Shown in pieces: positions 42,473-51,318 of a stretch of 64,000 bases of DNA. A program made the position numbers and the translations under genes. The stretch lies in assembly GCA_937888905.1 (NCBI GenBank), contig CALATA010000011.1, positions 186,001 through 250,000 of the forward strand, given 5' to 3'. The stretch comes from Terrimonas sp937888905 (GTDB taxonomy: Bacteria; Bacteroidota; Bacteroidia; Chitinophagales; Chitinophagaceae). Within the stretch, counting starts at the first letter, position 1. Each line of letters begins with the position of its first letter. The notes beneath the pieces are model-generated. The model worked only from the letters and a program-made list of their open reading frames with translations. It was not told the DNA's origin and did no database searches.

Positions 42473-43249
42473 TCACACCTCCACCACCAGCCGGTCATAA
42501 GCCAACGCCATCCCCTCCGGCAACTCTTCACTCACCTCCGCATGCAACCCTAACTGATGCGAAATATGCGTAAAATAAGCCTGCGGGACTTCAAGGTCAT
42601 TCACCAATGTCACTGCTTCTTCCAGCGTAAAATGCGAAAGATGCTGTTCTTTCCGCAGCGCATTTACCACCAATACTGATGACCCGCGCACAAGCGAGCA
42701 CGCTTCCGGATCCAGCCGGTTCGCATCTGTGATATAGGTAAACGCACCGAAACGGAAAGCGCTTACCGGCATTTTATAATGCCATACCGTAACAGGCTGC
42801 ACCGGTATGTCGCCCACCATGAATGGCTCCTCGTCAAATGTGTGGAGATTCAATTCGGGCAGACCCGGATATTTTGTATCGGCAAATGCATAATAGAAAT
42901 CACGACGCAGCGCCTCTTCCGTTAACGAGTTCGCATAAATATCCATCGGCTTCCGGGAGAAAAAATTATACGCCCGGATATCATCGAGACCGGCAATATG
43001 ATCTTTATGAGGGTGTGTAAACAATACGGCATCGAGGTGACGCACATCCTCGCGCAACATCTGGTAGCGGAAGTCGGGCCCCGTATCCACGATCAGCGTT
43101 GTCGCAGGCGATTGCACCAGTATACTCGACCGCAGGCGGTTGTCACGCGGATCGGCAGACCGGCACACTTCGCAGTCGCAGCCAATCATCGGCACACCAC
43201 TGCTTGTACCGGTTCCCAGGAATGTTATTTTAAGCGGAGGACAGGACAC
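42473..43249 (-). CDS. MBL-fold metallo-hydrolase, PhnP-like cyclic phosphodiesterase group
   Basis: 258 residues. It starts ITFLGTGTSSGVPMIGCDC followed by EVC, the cysteine-bearing N-terminal zinc loop of the PhnP-like group. The metallo-beta-lactamase motif is LFTHPHKDHIAGLDDIRAY (HxHxDH), with further ligands in WHYKMPVSAFRF, TYITDANRLD and YFTHISHQLGLH. It probably hydrolyses a cyclic phosphodiester, but substrate is unknown; no phosphonate (phn) genes are present. A 92-residue conserved protein lies 32 bases upstream on the same strand. Confidence 0.88.
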   Translation of the reverse strand: MSCPPLKITFLGTGTSSGVPMIGCDCEVCRSADPRDNRLRSSILVQSPATTLIVDTGPDFRYQMLREDVRHLDAVLFTHPHKDHIAGLDDIRAYNFFSRKPMDIYANSLTEEALRRDFYYAFADTKYPGLPELNLHTFDEEPFMVGDIPVQPVTVWHYKMPVSAFRFGAFTYITDANRLDPEACSLVRGSSVLVVNALRKEQHLSHFTLEEAVTLVNDLEVPQAYFTHISHQLGLHAEVSEELPEGMALAYDRLVVEV

Positions 43250-43281
43250 AGGTTTATTTTATTCCGCCGGCGCGGATGTAG

Positions 43282-43560
43282 TTAGTCTTCCTGAGACTGC
43301 TGCGCACGGGCATTGATCTCAAGATATAATTTACGGGCATCGTCTGTCAGCATATCGGGATTGATATCCAGTTGGGTGATCAGGTCCATCAGCGTATTGA
43401 TCCGCCCTTCGATCTGCAGGAATTTATTCAACACAATAACCTTCTTCTCCTCCAGTATGCAATAACCGCTCTGAAAGGTTCCGCGTTCATACCGCAGCAC
43501 ATAACCCGACTGCTCAGGTATCGTCTCTAACTTGTCTAGCGTGGTTTGAGTGTATTTCAT
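43282..43560 (-). CDS. Conserved small protein of unknown function
   Basis: 92 residues: MKYTQTTLDKLETIPEQSGY, then VLRYERGTFQSGYCILEE, KKVIVLNKFLQIEGRINTLM and an acidic C-terminus. No signal peptide or membrane segment. I recognise no named domain. It is a short alpha/beta protein always small in Bacteroidota, here between porX and the MBL hydrolase, 32 bases from the latter. CAAATTTA at 43592-43599 is a possible -7 box on the minus strand. Confidence 0.7.
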   Translation of the reverse strand: MKYTQTTLDKLETIPEQSGYVLRYERGTFQSGYCILEEKKVIVLNKFLQIEGRINTLMDLITQLDINPDMLTDDARKLYLEINARAQQSQED

Positions 43561-43665
43561 CCGGAACGTTAATGATATAAATGAATAACCACAAATTTAC
43601 GCAAGCCTGGCCGGGAGAACCGGCCTGCTGTCAGCGTTTTTTCCACAACAGATGCACGGTTTTTA

Positions 43666-45222
43666 CTACTTGCTCTGCATTTTGATCACGGGAACGATCA
43701 TTTCTTCCAGGCTGACACCCCCATGCTGGAACGTATTCCGGTAATAGTTGACGTAATAGTTGTAGTTGTTGGGGTAACACAGGAACCCGTCCTCTTTGGC
43801 GAATATATAGGAGGAATTGACCGTAGGCGTCGGCAATCCGGCCTCTTTCGGGTCGCGGAAGGCCAGTACGTCCTTTGGTTCATAATTCAGGTTGCGGCCG
43901 TGTTTATAACGCAGATTGGTCGTCGTTTGCTTGTCTCCTACCACTTTGCAGGGATTTTTTACCCGCACACTGCCGTGATCGGTTGCCAGGATCACCCGGA
44001 TGTTTTTCTCCGAGATCTTCCGCAGCGCCTGGTGCAGCGGCGAGTGCTCAAACCAACTGGCCGTGATGCTGCGGTAACTCATTTCATCACCTGCCAGCTC
44101 TTTCAGCACTTCCATTTCCGTGCGCGCATGGCTGAGCATGTCTACAAAATTGTAAACGATCACATTCAGGTCATTAGTCAGCAGGTTGTGCATATTGTTG
44201 ACCAAATCGAGGCCCGCCTGGTTATTGACCACTTTGGTATAAGACACTTTGATATCATCCTTGCCCAACCGCTTCAACTGCGCGCGCAACAATTCTTCTT
44301 CGTGCAGATTTTTTCCGCCTTCTTCATCGTCGTTTTTCCACTGGTTTGGAAACTTCTTTTCAATGTCGATGGGCAACATCCCGGCAAAAATGGCATTCCG
44401 CGCATATTGCGTAGCCGTTGGAAGAATACTGTAAAAACTATCTTCTTCCAGTATCCGGAAACTCTCGGCAAAGATGGGCTGAATCGCTTTCCATTGGTCA
44501 AACCGGAGATTGTCGATCAGTATAAAAAATAACGGAGTTCCTTTTTCCAGATGGGGCAGTACTTTAAATTGCATCAGCGAATGACTCATCACCGGCCCTT
44601 CCACACTTTTAGGTCCTGTCCATTTCGAGTAATTACGGGAGATGAATTTGAAAAACTCCGTATTGGCTTCATTCTTCTGCGTCTGCAATACTTCCACCAT
44701 TTCAGGACTGTCGGTTTTTTGCATCTCCAGTTCCCAATACACCAGTTTTTTATAGATATCCATCCATTCGTTGAAGTCGGGATTGCTGTTCAGCGCCATG
44801 AACAGGTTGCGGAATTGCTGCTGGTAAGCTGTCGTGGTTTTTTCCGATACCAGCCTTTTGTTGTCGATGATCTTTTTCAGGCTCAGCCAAACCTGATTGG
44901 GATTAACCGGTTTGATCAGGTAATCGCTTATCTGCGAACCGATGGCTTCATCCATCAGGTTTTCGGTTTCGTTTTTGGTAATCAGCACCACGGGCAGCGA
45001 CTGGTTCAGCTCTTTTATTTTGGCCAGTGTTTCCAGCCCCGTAATGCCCGGCATCGATTCATCGATCAATACGACGTCCACGAGGTTGTCTTTCACGTAA
45101 TCAATGGCATCAAATCCATTGGTAAAAGTCTGTACATCGTATCCCTTATTTTCCAGGAAAAGTTTCTGCGATTGCAGGCTCTCTATTTCGTCGTCTACCC
45201 AGATGATATGTGCTAATGCCAT
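43666..45222 (-). CDS. porX: PorX, response regulator with PglZ/alkaline-phosphatase-like effector
   Basis: 518 residues from ATG 45222 (MALAHIIWVDDEI); an in-frame ATG eight codons upstream is less typical. The receiver domain (1-120) has DDE at 10-12, phospho-acceptor Asp54 in VVLIDESMPG, and Lys in LIKPVNP. A helical linker follows. From about 200 comes a PglZ domain of the alkaline-phosphatase superfamily with metal and nucleophile segments FFILIDNLRFDQW, ILPTATQYARNAIFAG, FVDMLSHARTE and ILATDHGSVRV. In other Bacteroidota PorX controls type IX secretion genes with PorY and SigP. Neither partner is adjacent, which is usual. Confidence 0.93.
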   Translation of the reverse strand: MALAHIIWVDDEIESLQSQKLFLENKGYDVQTFTNGFDAIDYVKDNLVDVVLIDESMPGITGLETLAKIKELNQSLPVVLITKNETENLMDEAIGSQISDYLIKPVNPNQVWLSLKKIIDNKRLVSEKTTTAYQQQFRNLFMALNSNPDFNEWMDIYKKLVYWELEMQKTDSPEMVEVLQTQKNEANTEFFKFISRNYSKWTGPKSVEGPVMSHSLMQFKVLPHLEKGTPLFFILIDNLRFDQWKAIQPIFAESFRILEEDSFYSILPTATQYARNAIFAGMLPIDIEKKFPNQWKNDDEEGGKNLHEEELLRAQLKRLGKDDIKVSYTKVVNNQAGLDLVNNMHNLLTNDLNVIVYNFVDMLSHARTEMEVLKELAGDEMSYRSITASWFEHSPLHQALRKISEKNIRVILATDHGSVRVKNPCKVVGDKQTTTNLRYKHGRNLNYEPKDVLAFRDPKEAGLPTPTVNSSYIFAKEDGFLCYPNNYNYYVNYYRNTFQHGGVSLEEMIVPVIKMQSK

Positions 45223-45233
45223 TTTAAGTAAAA

Positions 45234-45306
45234 ATTTAAAATTCAAAAATCAAAAAAACACCGAAGTGGTTTTGATTTTTGAATTTTGACTTTTGAATTT
45301 TGAATT
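45234..45306. repeat. AT-rich inverted repeat words
   Basis: TTTAAAATTCAAAAATCAAAA followed by the near-complement TTTTGATTTTTGAATTTTGAC and TTTTGAATTTTGAATTC. The words match those in the other islands. They could fold into a weak AT hairpin. Confidence 0.45.
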
Positions 45307-45471
45307 CTCTCAAATTTACAGCCAAGGTTCCACTTGCCGGGAAGCGTTTCCCTTTTTTCTTGTTAAGACTTGACCGCTGTGCAAACCGGCCACAGTGTAA
45401 GTTAGCTTTTTCATGGCCGGTAGCGTACTTTTGTTCTCTTTCCCGGTCCGGGCTTTACCAAAAATCAAAAA

Positions 45472-46692
45472 ATGAACGCCGTCCGCAAGATCATCAACGA
45501 CCCTGTCTATGGATTTATTACCATCGATCATCCTTTGATCCTGCAAATCATTTCTCATCCGTATTATCAGCGGCTGAGAAATATTCACCAGATGGCATTT
45601 GCGCATATTGTCTATCCCGGCGCCGTGCATACAAGATTGCATCATTCACTTGGCGCTTATCACCTGATGTGTACCGCATTAAGTGAATTAAAAAGCAAGC
45701 AGATTCCCATTACCCAAGACGAAGAGCTGGGCGCAAAGATCGCGATCCTGCTGCATGATATCGGTCATGGCCCGTTTTCCCATGCGCTCGAAAACGAACT
45801 GATTCCCGGCGCCCACCATGAAAAAATATCGCTTTGCATCATGGAAGCGCTCAATGACGAGTTCAACGGTCAGCTGTCCACCGCCATAGCCATCTTCACC
45901 AACAAACATCCCAAACCCTTCCTGCATCAACTGATATCCGGACAACTGGATGTAGACCGCATGGATTACCTGAACCGCGACAGCTTCTTCACCGGCGTGG
46001 CGGAGGGTGTCATCGGTTATGACCGTATCATCAAAATGCTGGCGGTAAAAGATGGCAATTTACTGGTCGAAGAGAAAGCCGTTTATTCCATTGAAAAATT
46101 CCTGCTCGCGCGCAGGTTGATGTACTGGCAGGTGTACCTGCACAAAACAGTGATCGCGGCCGAAATGATGGTGGTCAAGATTATCCATCGGGCAAAAGAA
46201 CTCATCGCCCGTGGCAAGGAAGTGAATGCCGCCTCAATGATGTTTGACAACATGCTGAAAAAGCCTGACGAATACCGAAATATAAAAGCGGTATTACCGG
46301 CTTTCTGCCAGTTGGACGATCACGATATCATGGCCACGATCAAAAACTGGATTCATCACCCGGATAAAATATTAAGCCTGCTTTGCCGTTCTTTGATAGA
46401 CCGCAGACTATATAAGGTAAAATTGCAGGCCGAACCCATACCCGGACAAACCCTGGAGCAGGCGAGAGCAGCCATTATGGAAAAATTCGGAGTAAGCCCG
46501 GAGGAGGCTCACTACCTGGTATTCACGGGAGTAGCCAGCAACACCACTTACAACCTTACTGATGAGCGGATCAGCATACTTTTCAAAGACGGGACTATCA
46601 AAGACATCTCGGAGGTGGACAATGCCCTGATCCAGCACAATTTAAGCAGCAAGGTCAAAAAACATTACATTTGTTGTATGAGATATGCCTAG
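45472..46692 (+). CDS. HD domain-containing phosphohydrolase
   Basis: 406 residues. The HD metal site is spread over HTRLHHSLGAYHLM and LLHDIGHGPFSHALENEL, with LISGQLDVDRMDYLNRDSFF, the layout of dGTPase/SAMHD1-like HD proteins. The C-terminal third is helical. Its nucleotide substrate is unknown. TACTTTTG at 45426-45433 is a -7-like element lacking a clear -33. lpxD starts 42 bases after its stop on the same strand, so both may form one transcript. Confidence 0.88.
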   Translation: MNAVRKIINDPVYGFITIDHPLILQIISHPYYQRLRNIHQMAFAHIVYPGAVHTRLHHSLGAYHLMCTALSELKSKQIPITQDEELGAKIAILLHDIGHGPFSHALENELIPGAHHEKISLCIMEALNDEFNGQLSTAIAIFTNKHPKPFLHQLISGQLDVDRMDYLNRDSFFTGVAEGVIGYDRIIKMLAVKDGNLLVEEKAVYSIEKFLLARRLMYWQVYLHKTVIAAEMMVVKIIHRAKELIARGKEVNAASMMFDNMLKKPDEYRNIKAVLPAFCQLDDHDIMATIKNWIHHPDKILSLLCRSLIDRRLYKVKLQAEPIPGQTLEQARAAIMEKFGVSPEEAHYLVFTGVASNTTYNLTDERISILFKDGTIKDISEVDNALIQHNLSSKVKKHYICCMRYA

Positions 46693-46734
46693 GAAGAACC
46701 GGGCATTTCCAAACTCGTTTTAACATTAAACTAT

Positions 46735-47778
46735 ATGACCTTCCCTGCCTCCCAGATTGCGTTTCTAATTAACGGTAAAGTTGAGGGCGACCCGAATGTT
46801 GCCGTGAATTCTTTTGGAAAAATTGAAGAAGCCAGGGAAGGGCAACTCAGTTTCCTGGCCAATCTTAAATATGAGGATTACCTCTACAGCACCGGTGCCA
46901 GCGTGATCATCCTGAATGAAAACTATGAACTGAAACAGCCTGTGAGCGCAACATTGATCCGCGTGCCGGATGCATACAGCGCTTTTGCCACACTCCTGAC
47001 CAAGTACCAGGAGATCATGCAGCAACAGCTTCAGGGCGTTCAGGAACCGGCTTATATCGCCAAATCGGCTACGTATGGCGAACAGGTATTCATCGGTGCG
47101 TTTGCCTATCTCGGCGAAAATGTACGCATCGGCAACAACACTAAAATTTATCCCAACGCTTATATCGGTAATAATGTTACCATCGGCGACAACTGTGTTA
47201 TTCATCCCGGTGTAAAGATTTATCACGATTGCCAGATCGGCAATCATGTATCGATCCATGCCGGTACGGTAGTGGGCAGTGATGGATTCGGATTTGCCCC
47301 GCAGGCAGATGGCAGTTTTAAGAAAGTACCGCAGATCGGCAATGTAGTGATCCATGACTATGTAGAGATCGGGGCCAACGCCACGATCGATCGCGCCACC
47401 ATCGGTTCTACCGTTATCAAATCAGGCGCCAAGCTGGACAATCTGATCCAGATCGCACACAATGTGGAAGTAGGCAACAGCACTGTCATTGCGGCGCAGG
47501 CCGGTGTAAGCGGCAGCACCAAGATCGGTAACGGCGTAATGATCGGCGGACAGGCCGGTATTGTCGGTCACATTCAACTCGGCGACGGAGCCAAAGTAAA
47601 TGCGCAAAGCGGCGTAAGCAAATCAATCGAAGCCGGCAAAGCAGTAACCGGTTCTCCTGCGCATGATTATACGGCTGCATTGAGAAGCCAGGCGCTTAGC
47701 CGTAATCTTCCGATGCTGGAAAAAAGAATCAAGGAACTTGAAATACTCATACGGCAACTACTCGCCGAGAACGTTTAA
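46735..47778 (+). CDS. lpxD: UDP-3-O-acylglucosamine N-acyltransferase LpxD
   Basis: 347 residues. The N-terminal uridine-binding domain (1-100, IEEAREGQLSFLANLKYEDY) is followed by a left-handed beta helix of hexapeptide repeats (IGNNTKIYPNAYIGNNVTIG and others). LDNLIQIAHNVEVG holds the catalytic histidine, and VTGSPAHDYTAAL precedes the C-terminal helix. It adds the second acyl chain in lipid A synthesis on the cytosolic membrane face. It follows the HD gene by 42 bases and ends in a very strong terminator that includes its stop codon. Confidence 0.96.
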   Translation: MTFPASQIAFLINGKVEGDPNVAVNSFGKIEEAREGQLSFLANLKYEDYLYSTGASVIILNENYELKQPVSATLIRVPDAYSAFATLLTKYQEIMQQQLQGVQEPAYIAKSATYGEQVFIGAFAYLGENVRIGNNTKIYPNAYIGNNVTIGDNCVIHPGVKIYHDCQIGNHVSIHAGTVVGSDGFGFAPQADGSFKKVPQIGNVVIHDYVEIGANATIDRATIGSTVIKSGAKLDNLIQIAHNVEVGNSTVIAAQAGVSGSTKIGNGVMIGGQAGIVGHIQLGDGAKVNAQSGVSKSIEAGKAVTGSPAHDYTAALRSQALSRNLPMLEKRIKELEILIRQLLAENV

Positions 47779-47812
47779 CAATAAAGCCCCGCGAGCGGGG
47801 CTTTATTGTTAA
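47775..47812 (+). terminator. Strong terminator overlapping the lpxD stop codon
   Basis: Perfect 17-bp stem TTAACAATAAAGCCCCG / CGGGGCTTTATTGTTAA around loop CGAG. The lpxD TAA lies in the 5' arm. It is symmetrical, so it can act on both strands. Confidence 0.75.
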
Positions 47813-47977
47813 TTTGAAAATTTGATAATTTGAAAATGTATTAACAGGGGCTAACCGAGGTGCTTAACGTCAGTCGTCACTGGCTAAGCTCCTGGCGCTT
47901 CCGCGGCTGTTCAACTTATTACTTAATACTTATTACGGCTGTTTTCACCCTACACCTTACGCCTCTCCTCTTACACC
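47813..47977. repeat. Mosaic intergenic repeat island
   Basis: Contains TTGAAAATTTGATAATTTG, AACTTATTACTTAATACTTA, TTATTACGGCTGTTTTCACC and CCTACACCTTACGCC/CTCTTACACCTC near-repeats that run up to the TonB stop. The same arrangement precedes the stops at 36671 and 42473. Confidence 0.5.
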
Positions 47978-48835
47978 TCAATTCTGTGCTACTTCAAACG
48001 TGATCGGTTGACGGCGATACGCTTTAACGAGGCGACCATTTTGTTGAGCGGGCTTCCACTTGCTTGCTTTTCTTAAAACACGCAAGGCTTCCTGTTCCAT
48101 ACCAAACCCGTGTTGGGTAAGCGGTTTGAGATCACTTACCGCACCGTTTTCATCTACTACAAACTGAACGATCACGGTGTACTTGCCTTCGGGCGCGCCA
48201 TTGTTGGGAGGCACATCGGCATCAAGATTTCTGCGTAAAAAACTTTCCCAGGCTTTCGGGCCTCCTTCGAATGAAGCTTCGATCTCCACTTTCTCCCAGA
48301 TATCGGGTTCCGGATTTTTCTTTTCAGGAATGATGCCGGTTCCATTGTCCAGAATTTTGGCGGGATTGGCTATGCCTTTGTCAACAGCTCCATCAAGATT
48401 TGTTTGTAGATCGATCTTTAAATTTTTCAGATCATCTTGCGTTGGCGGCGGATCTTTCACCTGGTTATCATCGACGATAACAGGAGTGGTAGACTGGATC
48501 GTTTGTAACTGCAATTGTTCTACCAATTGTTGTTGCGGTTGCTCTTGTGGTTTTTGTTCTTCAGGAATCGGTTCAGGCTCTTTTTCTTCCTCTTCCATTT
48601 GCACCTCTGTAATTTTCAACTCGTTTTTGTCGAGTTGCTGCGATAGTGTGGTTTTACTGTTGTTGAATACAGCGGCGCTGGCTACTATCCCTGCAACAGC
48701 AAGCCCGGTGATGAGTAATGCTTTTTTTAAACGTGAAGAATAAGTTTTGCGAAGCTCATAAGCTCCATAACTTTTGTTGCGTCCCTCGAATACAATGTCG
48801 AGTACATCTGCGGTTAGAATTTTGTTGGTATCCAT
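47978..48835 (-). CDS. Energy transducer TonB (paralogue 2)
   Basis: 285 residues. The Bacteroidota-type start is TADVLDIVFEGRNKSYGAYE with a membrane helix at about 36-56. A Pro/Glu/Gln-rich periplasmic linker (EPIPEEQKPQEQPQQQ) leads to the C-terminal TonB domain (about 205-285; KYTVIVQFVVDENGAVSDL, ASKWKPAQQNGRLVKAYRRQ). It passes proton-motive force from ExbB/ExbD to outer-membrane receptors. It lies behind the first tonB but is separated from it by a terminator and a repeat island, so it is probably a separate unit. It is clearly a duplicate of 49055-49885. Confidence 0.92.
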   Translation of the reverse strand: MDTNKILTADVLDIVFEGRNKSYGAYELRKTYSSRLKKALLITGLAVAGIVASAAVFNNSKTTLSQQLDKNELKITEVQMEEEEKEPEPIPEEQKPQEQPQQQLVEQLQLQTIQSTTPVIVDDNQVKDPPPTQDDLKNLKIDLQTNLDGAVDKGIANPAKILDNGTGIIPEKKNPEPDIWEKVEIEASFEGGPKAWESFLRRNLDADVPPNNGAPEGKYTVIVQFVVDENGAVSDLKPLTQHGFGMEQEALRVLRKASKWKPAQQNGRLVKAYRRQPITFEVAQN

Positions 48836-48837
48836 GG

Positions 48838-49002
48838 CTTATACTTTTCAATGAGATACCCGGTAGTTGAATTTCCACACGTGGAAATTCAATGTGTAAA
48901 TGTGCAAGTGTGAAAATGTGTAAATGGTTTCAGCAGATAATGACAAGCAATTAGAATCACGCTCAATAATGATCATTCACTATTGACTCATTCACTATTC
49001 AC
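48838..49002. repeat. Repeat island between the two tonB genes
   Basis: Holds the hairpin TTTCCACACGTGGAAA, AATGTGTAAATGTGCAAGTG and GTGAAAATGTGTAAATGG words, then ACTATTGACTCATTCACTAT. The words match those at 8.86 and 40.2 kb. Confidence 0.5.
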
Positions 49003-49036
49003 AAAAAAAACCTCCGCAGATTGCGGAGGTTTTTTT
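49003..49036 (-). terminator. Terminator after the first tonB (end of exb-tonB operon)
   Basis: 8-bp core CCTCCGCA / TGCGGAGG with loop GAT, extended by an A-run pairing with a T-run. On the minus strand eight T follow. It sits 19 bases past the stop at 49055. Confidence 0.8.
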
Positions 49037-49054
49037 ATCAGTAAGAAGTTTGAA

Positions 49055-49885
49055 TTAATTTTCTTCTACCTGGAAGGTGATCGGCTGCTTGCGATAAGCT
49101 TTTACAGAGCGGCCGTTCTGAATAGCAGGTACCCATTTGGTAGCTTTCTTCAGTACACGAACAGCTTCCTGTTCCATACCGTAACCATGGCTGGTCAGCG
49201 GTTTGATATCACTCACCGTACCGTCCACAGACACTACGAACTGGATATAAACAGTGTAGTTGCCGGGAGGCGCTCCGTTATCCGGGGGAACGTTGGGGTC
49301 CAGGTTACGGCGGAGGAAGTTTTCCCACGCTTTAGGACCACCAGGATAAGAGGCTTCCACTTCCACTTTTTCGAAGATCTCAGGCTCTACTACTTTCTTG
49401 GTTTCGATTACACCTTTACCTTCATCGATCTGTACCGGTGTGGCGATACCCATGTCCTTGATACCTTCCTGGTTGATTACGTCGATCTTAACAGTTTTCA
49501 ACTCTTCGTTGGTGGGAGGTGGTTCTTTCACTTCCTCATCCTTTACCACTACGGGAGGGGTAAACTGTTTCATTTCGATCTTGGGAGGATCTGGTGCTTT
49601 TGGCGGCGGTGGAGGTGGCGGTTCTACCGGCTTCTCCTCCTCCGGCGGCTTGATTTCCTGGATGGTGACCTCTGTCAGGGCTACTTTCTCAGGCTCCTTG
49701 CTCTTCATGGCATTGGCCACGAACGAAGCTACGAGCGCCAGAATTGCCACGGCAGCAGTAATGAGCAGCGCAATACCGATACGCTTGTTGTACGTCCGGC
49801 GCAACTCATAGGCACCATAGTCTTTATTGCGACCCTCAAAAACCAGGTCCAGCAAATCCGACGATAGTATTTTGTTGGCTTCCAT
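49055..49885 (-). CDS. Energy transducer TonB (paralogue 1)
   Basis: 276 residues. Start SSDLLDLVFEGRNKDYGAYE, membrane helix at about 35-57, a proline-rich spacer (EEKPVEPPPPPPPKAPDPPK) and a TonB C-terminal domain (NYTVYIQFVVSVDGTVSDIK, KATKWVPAIQNGRSVKAYRK). It is last in a leftward exbB-exbD-exbD-tonB cluster (about 52 bases behind exbD) and ends at a strong terminator. It energises TonB-dependent receptors or gliding/secretion machines; which one cannot be told. Confidence 0.93.
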   Translation of the reverse strand: MEANKILSSDLLDLVFEGRNKDYGAYELRRTYNKRIGIALLITAAVAILALVASFVANAMKSKEPEKVALTEVTIQEIKPPEEEKPVEPPPPPPPKAPDPPKIEMKQFTPPVVVKDEEVKEPPPTNEELKTVKIDVINQEGIKDMGIATPVQIDEGKGVIETKKVVEPEIFEKVEVEASYPGGPKAWENFLRRNLDPNVPPDNGAPPGNYTVYIQFVVSVDGTVSDIKPLTSHGYGMEQEAVRVLKKATKWVPAIQNGRSVKAYRKQPITFQVEEN

Positions 49886-49937
49886 TTCTTTAATTTGTTT
49901 TAATTAGATGCAAAAGCGGATATATTCCACAAACCGC

Positions 49938-50555
49938 TTATTGTTTTGGCGCGCTGGCTTCTGTTGCCTTGATCAGATCCATCTCAGTATCAGCCACTTT
50001 CACAAGAGCGTAGCGTTCAACTTTGTTGATGGTCATCTCGTCCAGGATGTCTACCGCATTCTTGTAAGAAGACTCGTCTGTGGGTTTGATCATCACAAAG
50101 AAGTCTTTCTGCTTGCAGAGACTGATGGGTTTTCCGGCATTCTGCTTTTCCGCTTCACATGCAGGGTCACGCACATACGATGCCTCTACTTCCCTCTTCT
50201 TCTTGATGATGATATCACGCACCTGAGAATAAGAGGCTGTTTTGAAGTTGGAACCGTCCGGCAGCAATTCACCTTCATAATAGAAGATGTGATTGTCTTT
50301 ACCCAGCATGAGCGTAAGGGCACCTGATTGCTTTGTTTTTGTCAGTTCATCCTTTTTATCCGTGTCCTTGGGCATGTTAAGGTCCATGGTGGTCGGATTG
50401 TTCATCGTCGCAGTGAAGATGAAGAAGGTGATCAGCAAAAAGGCAAGGTCAACCATCGGTGTCATGTCCACGCGTGTGTTCAGCTTTTTGGCTTTCTTCA
50501 CGCCCGGGCCTTTCTTGTGGCCGCCACCGCCGTCGCCTGTATCTAAACTTGCCAT
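49938..50555 (-). CDS. exbD: ExbD/TolR family biopolymer transport protein (second copy)
   Basis: 205 residues. A Gly/Lys-rich cytoplasmic N-terminus precedes TRVDMTPMVDLAFLLITFFI, the single membrane helix with the conserved proton-path Asp in MVDLAF. The periplasmic domain follows, with an unusual insert containing a cysteine pair (VRDPACEAEKQNAGKPISLC) that may form a disulfide. Part of the ExbB-ExbD motor. It lies between the other exbD (31-base gap) and tonB. Confidence 0.92.
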   Translation of the reverse strand: MASLDTGDGGGGHKKGPGVKKAKKLNTRVDMTPMVDLAFLLITFFIFTATMNNPTTMDLNMPKDTDKKDELTKTKQSGALTLMLGKDNHIFYYEGELLPDGSNFKTASYSQVRDIIIKKKREVEASYVRDPACEAEKQNAGKPISLCKQKDFFVMIKPTDESSYKNAVDILDEMTINKVERYALVKVADTEMDLIKATEASAPKQ

Positions 50556-50586
50556 TTTAAATGATTTTAGAAATTAAAACTTTTAG

Positions 50587-51255
50587 TTACTTCTTCGTTC
50601 CCAGGCGCTGTACTTCACGGTTGTAATTGTCCAGCTCACTGTTACCAGGAACGCCTTCCGGCATGGTCACCAGGTTGTACTTCAGCTTGTCGTTGCGCTT
50701 CAGCGCATCAACTACTGCCTTAAACGTGGGATACTTAGACTCGCCGTCGCCTTTGATCAGGTATTTCAGCTCCTGGCCTGCAAATGCACGCTCAGATGCC
50801 GCAATCCACCAAACCAGCTCATTCGTTGCGGAGTCCAGCACTGGAATACCATCCTGTTTGATCTTGCTTTGCTCAGCAGCAGGATAGGCCAGGTAACCCT
50901 TGAGCTTGTTCACCGGCATACCGGTGATGCTGTTGCGGAAGTTTTTCACCTCAGCATCGGAGAGGGTAATGTTGCGCGATAATGCCACATTACGCACGAT
51001 CTCGTCAGCAATCGCGGGATCTTTTTTGGCAAATACGGAAAAGTAAACTTTGTTATCCTTGTCGATACTGATCATCACCGCGTTGTTCTCAGGCAACTCA
51101 GTGGAGTTAACCGAGTTAGGCGTTACGATCGGCACCGGTTCAGGTGGCTTGAATTTGGTCGCCATGATAAAGAAGGAAAGAATCAGGAACCCGATATCCA
51201 CGAAGGGCGTCATATCGGTGTCCGTGCTTTTCTTCGGTATTTTGACACTTGGCAT
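50587..51255 (-). CDS. exbD: ExbD/TolR family biopolymer transport protein (first copy)
   Basis: 222 residues. PKKSTDTDMTPFVDIGFLIL is the N-terminal cytoplasmic tail and membrane helix with the conserved Asp (FVDIGF). The long periplasmic domain has KVYFSVFAKKDPAIADEIV and YLIKGDGESKYPTFKAVVDA. The two ExbD proteins differ strongly outside the helix, consistent with an ExbD heterodimer or two-partner motor in Bacteroidota. It starts 63 bases after the ExbB stop. Confidence 0.92.
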   Translation of the reverse strand: MPSVKIPKKSTDTDMTPFVDIGFLILSFFIMATKFKPPEPVPIVTPNSVNSTELPENNAVMISIDKDNKVYFSVFAKKDPAIADEIVRNVALSRNITLSDAEVKNFRNSITGMPVNKLKGYLAYPAAEQSKIKQDGIPVLDSATNELVWWIAASERAFAGQELKYLIKGDGESKYPTFKAVVDALKRNDKLKYNLVTMPEGVPGNSELDNYNREVQRLGTKK

Positions 51256-51318
51256 TTGTAAAACGTTTAGTATTTAGATGAAAAATGAGTCAGTTTCCAC
51301 ACAAATAGTTCCGGAGAA

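Noticed and set aside
43723..44532. 269-codon open frame antisense to porX
   Set aside because: It is inside the PglZ domain of porX, and its translation resembles no protein family.
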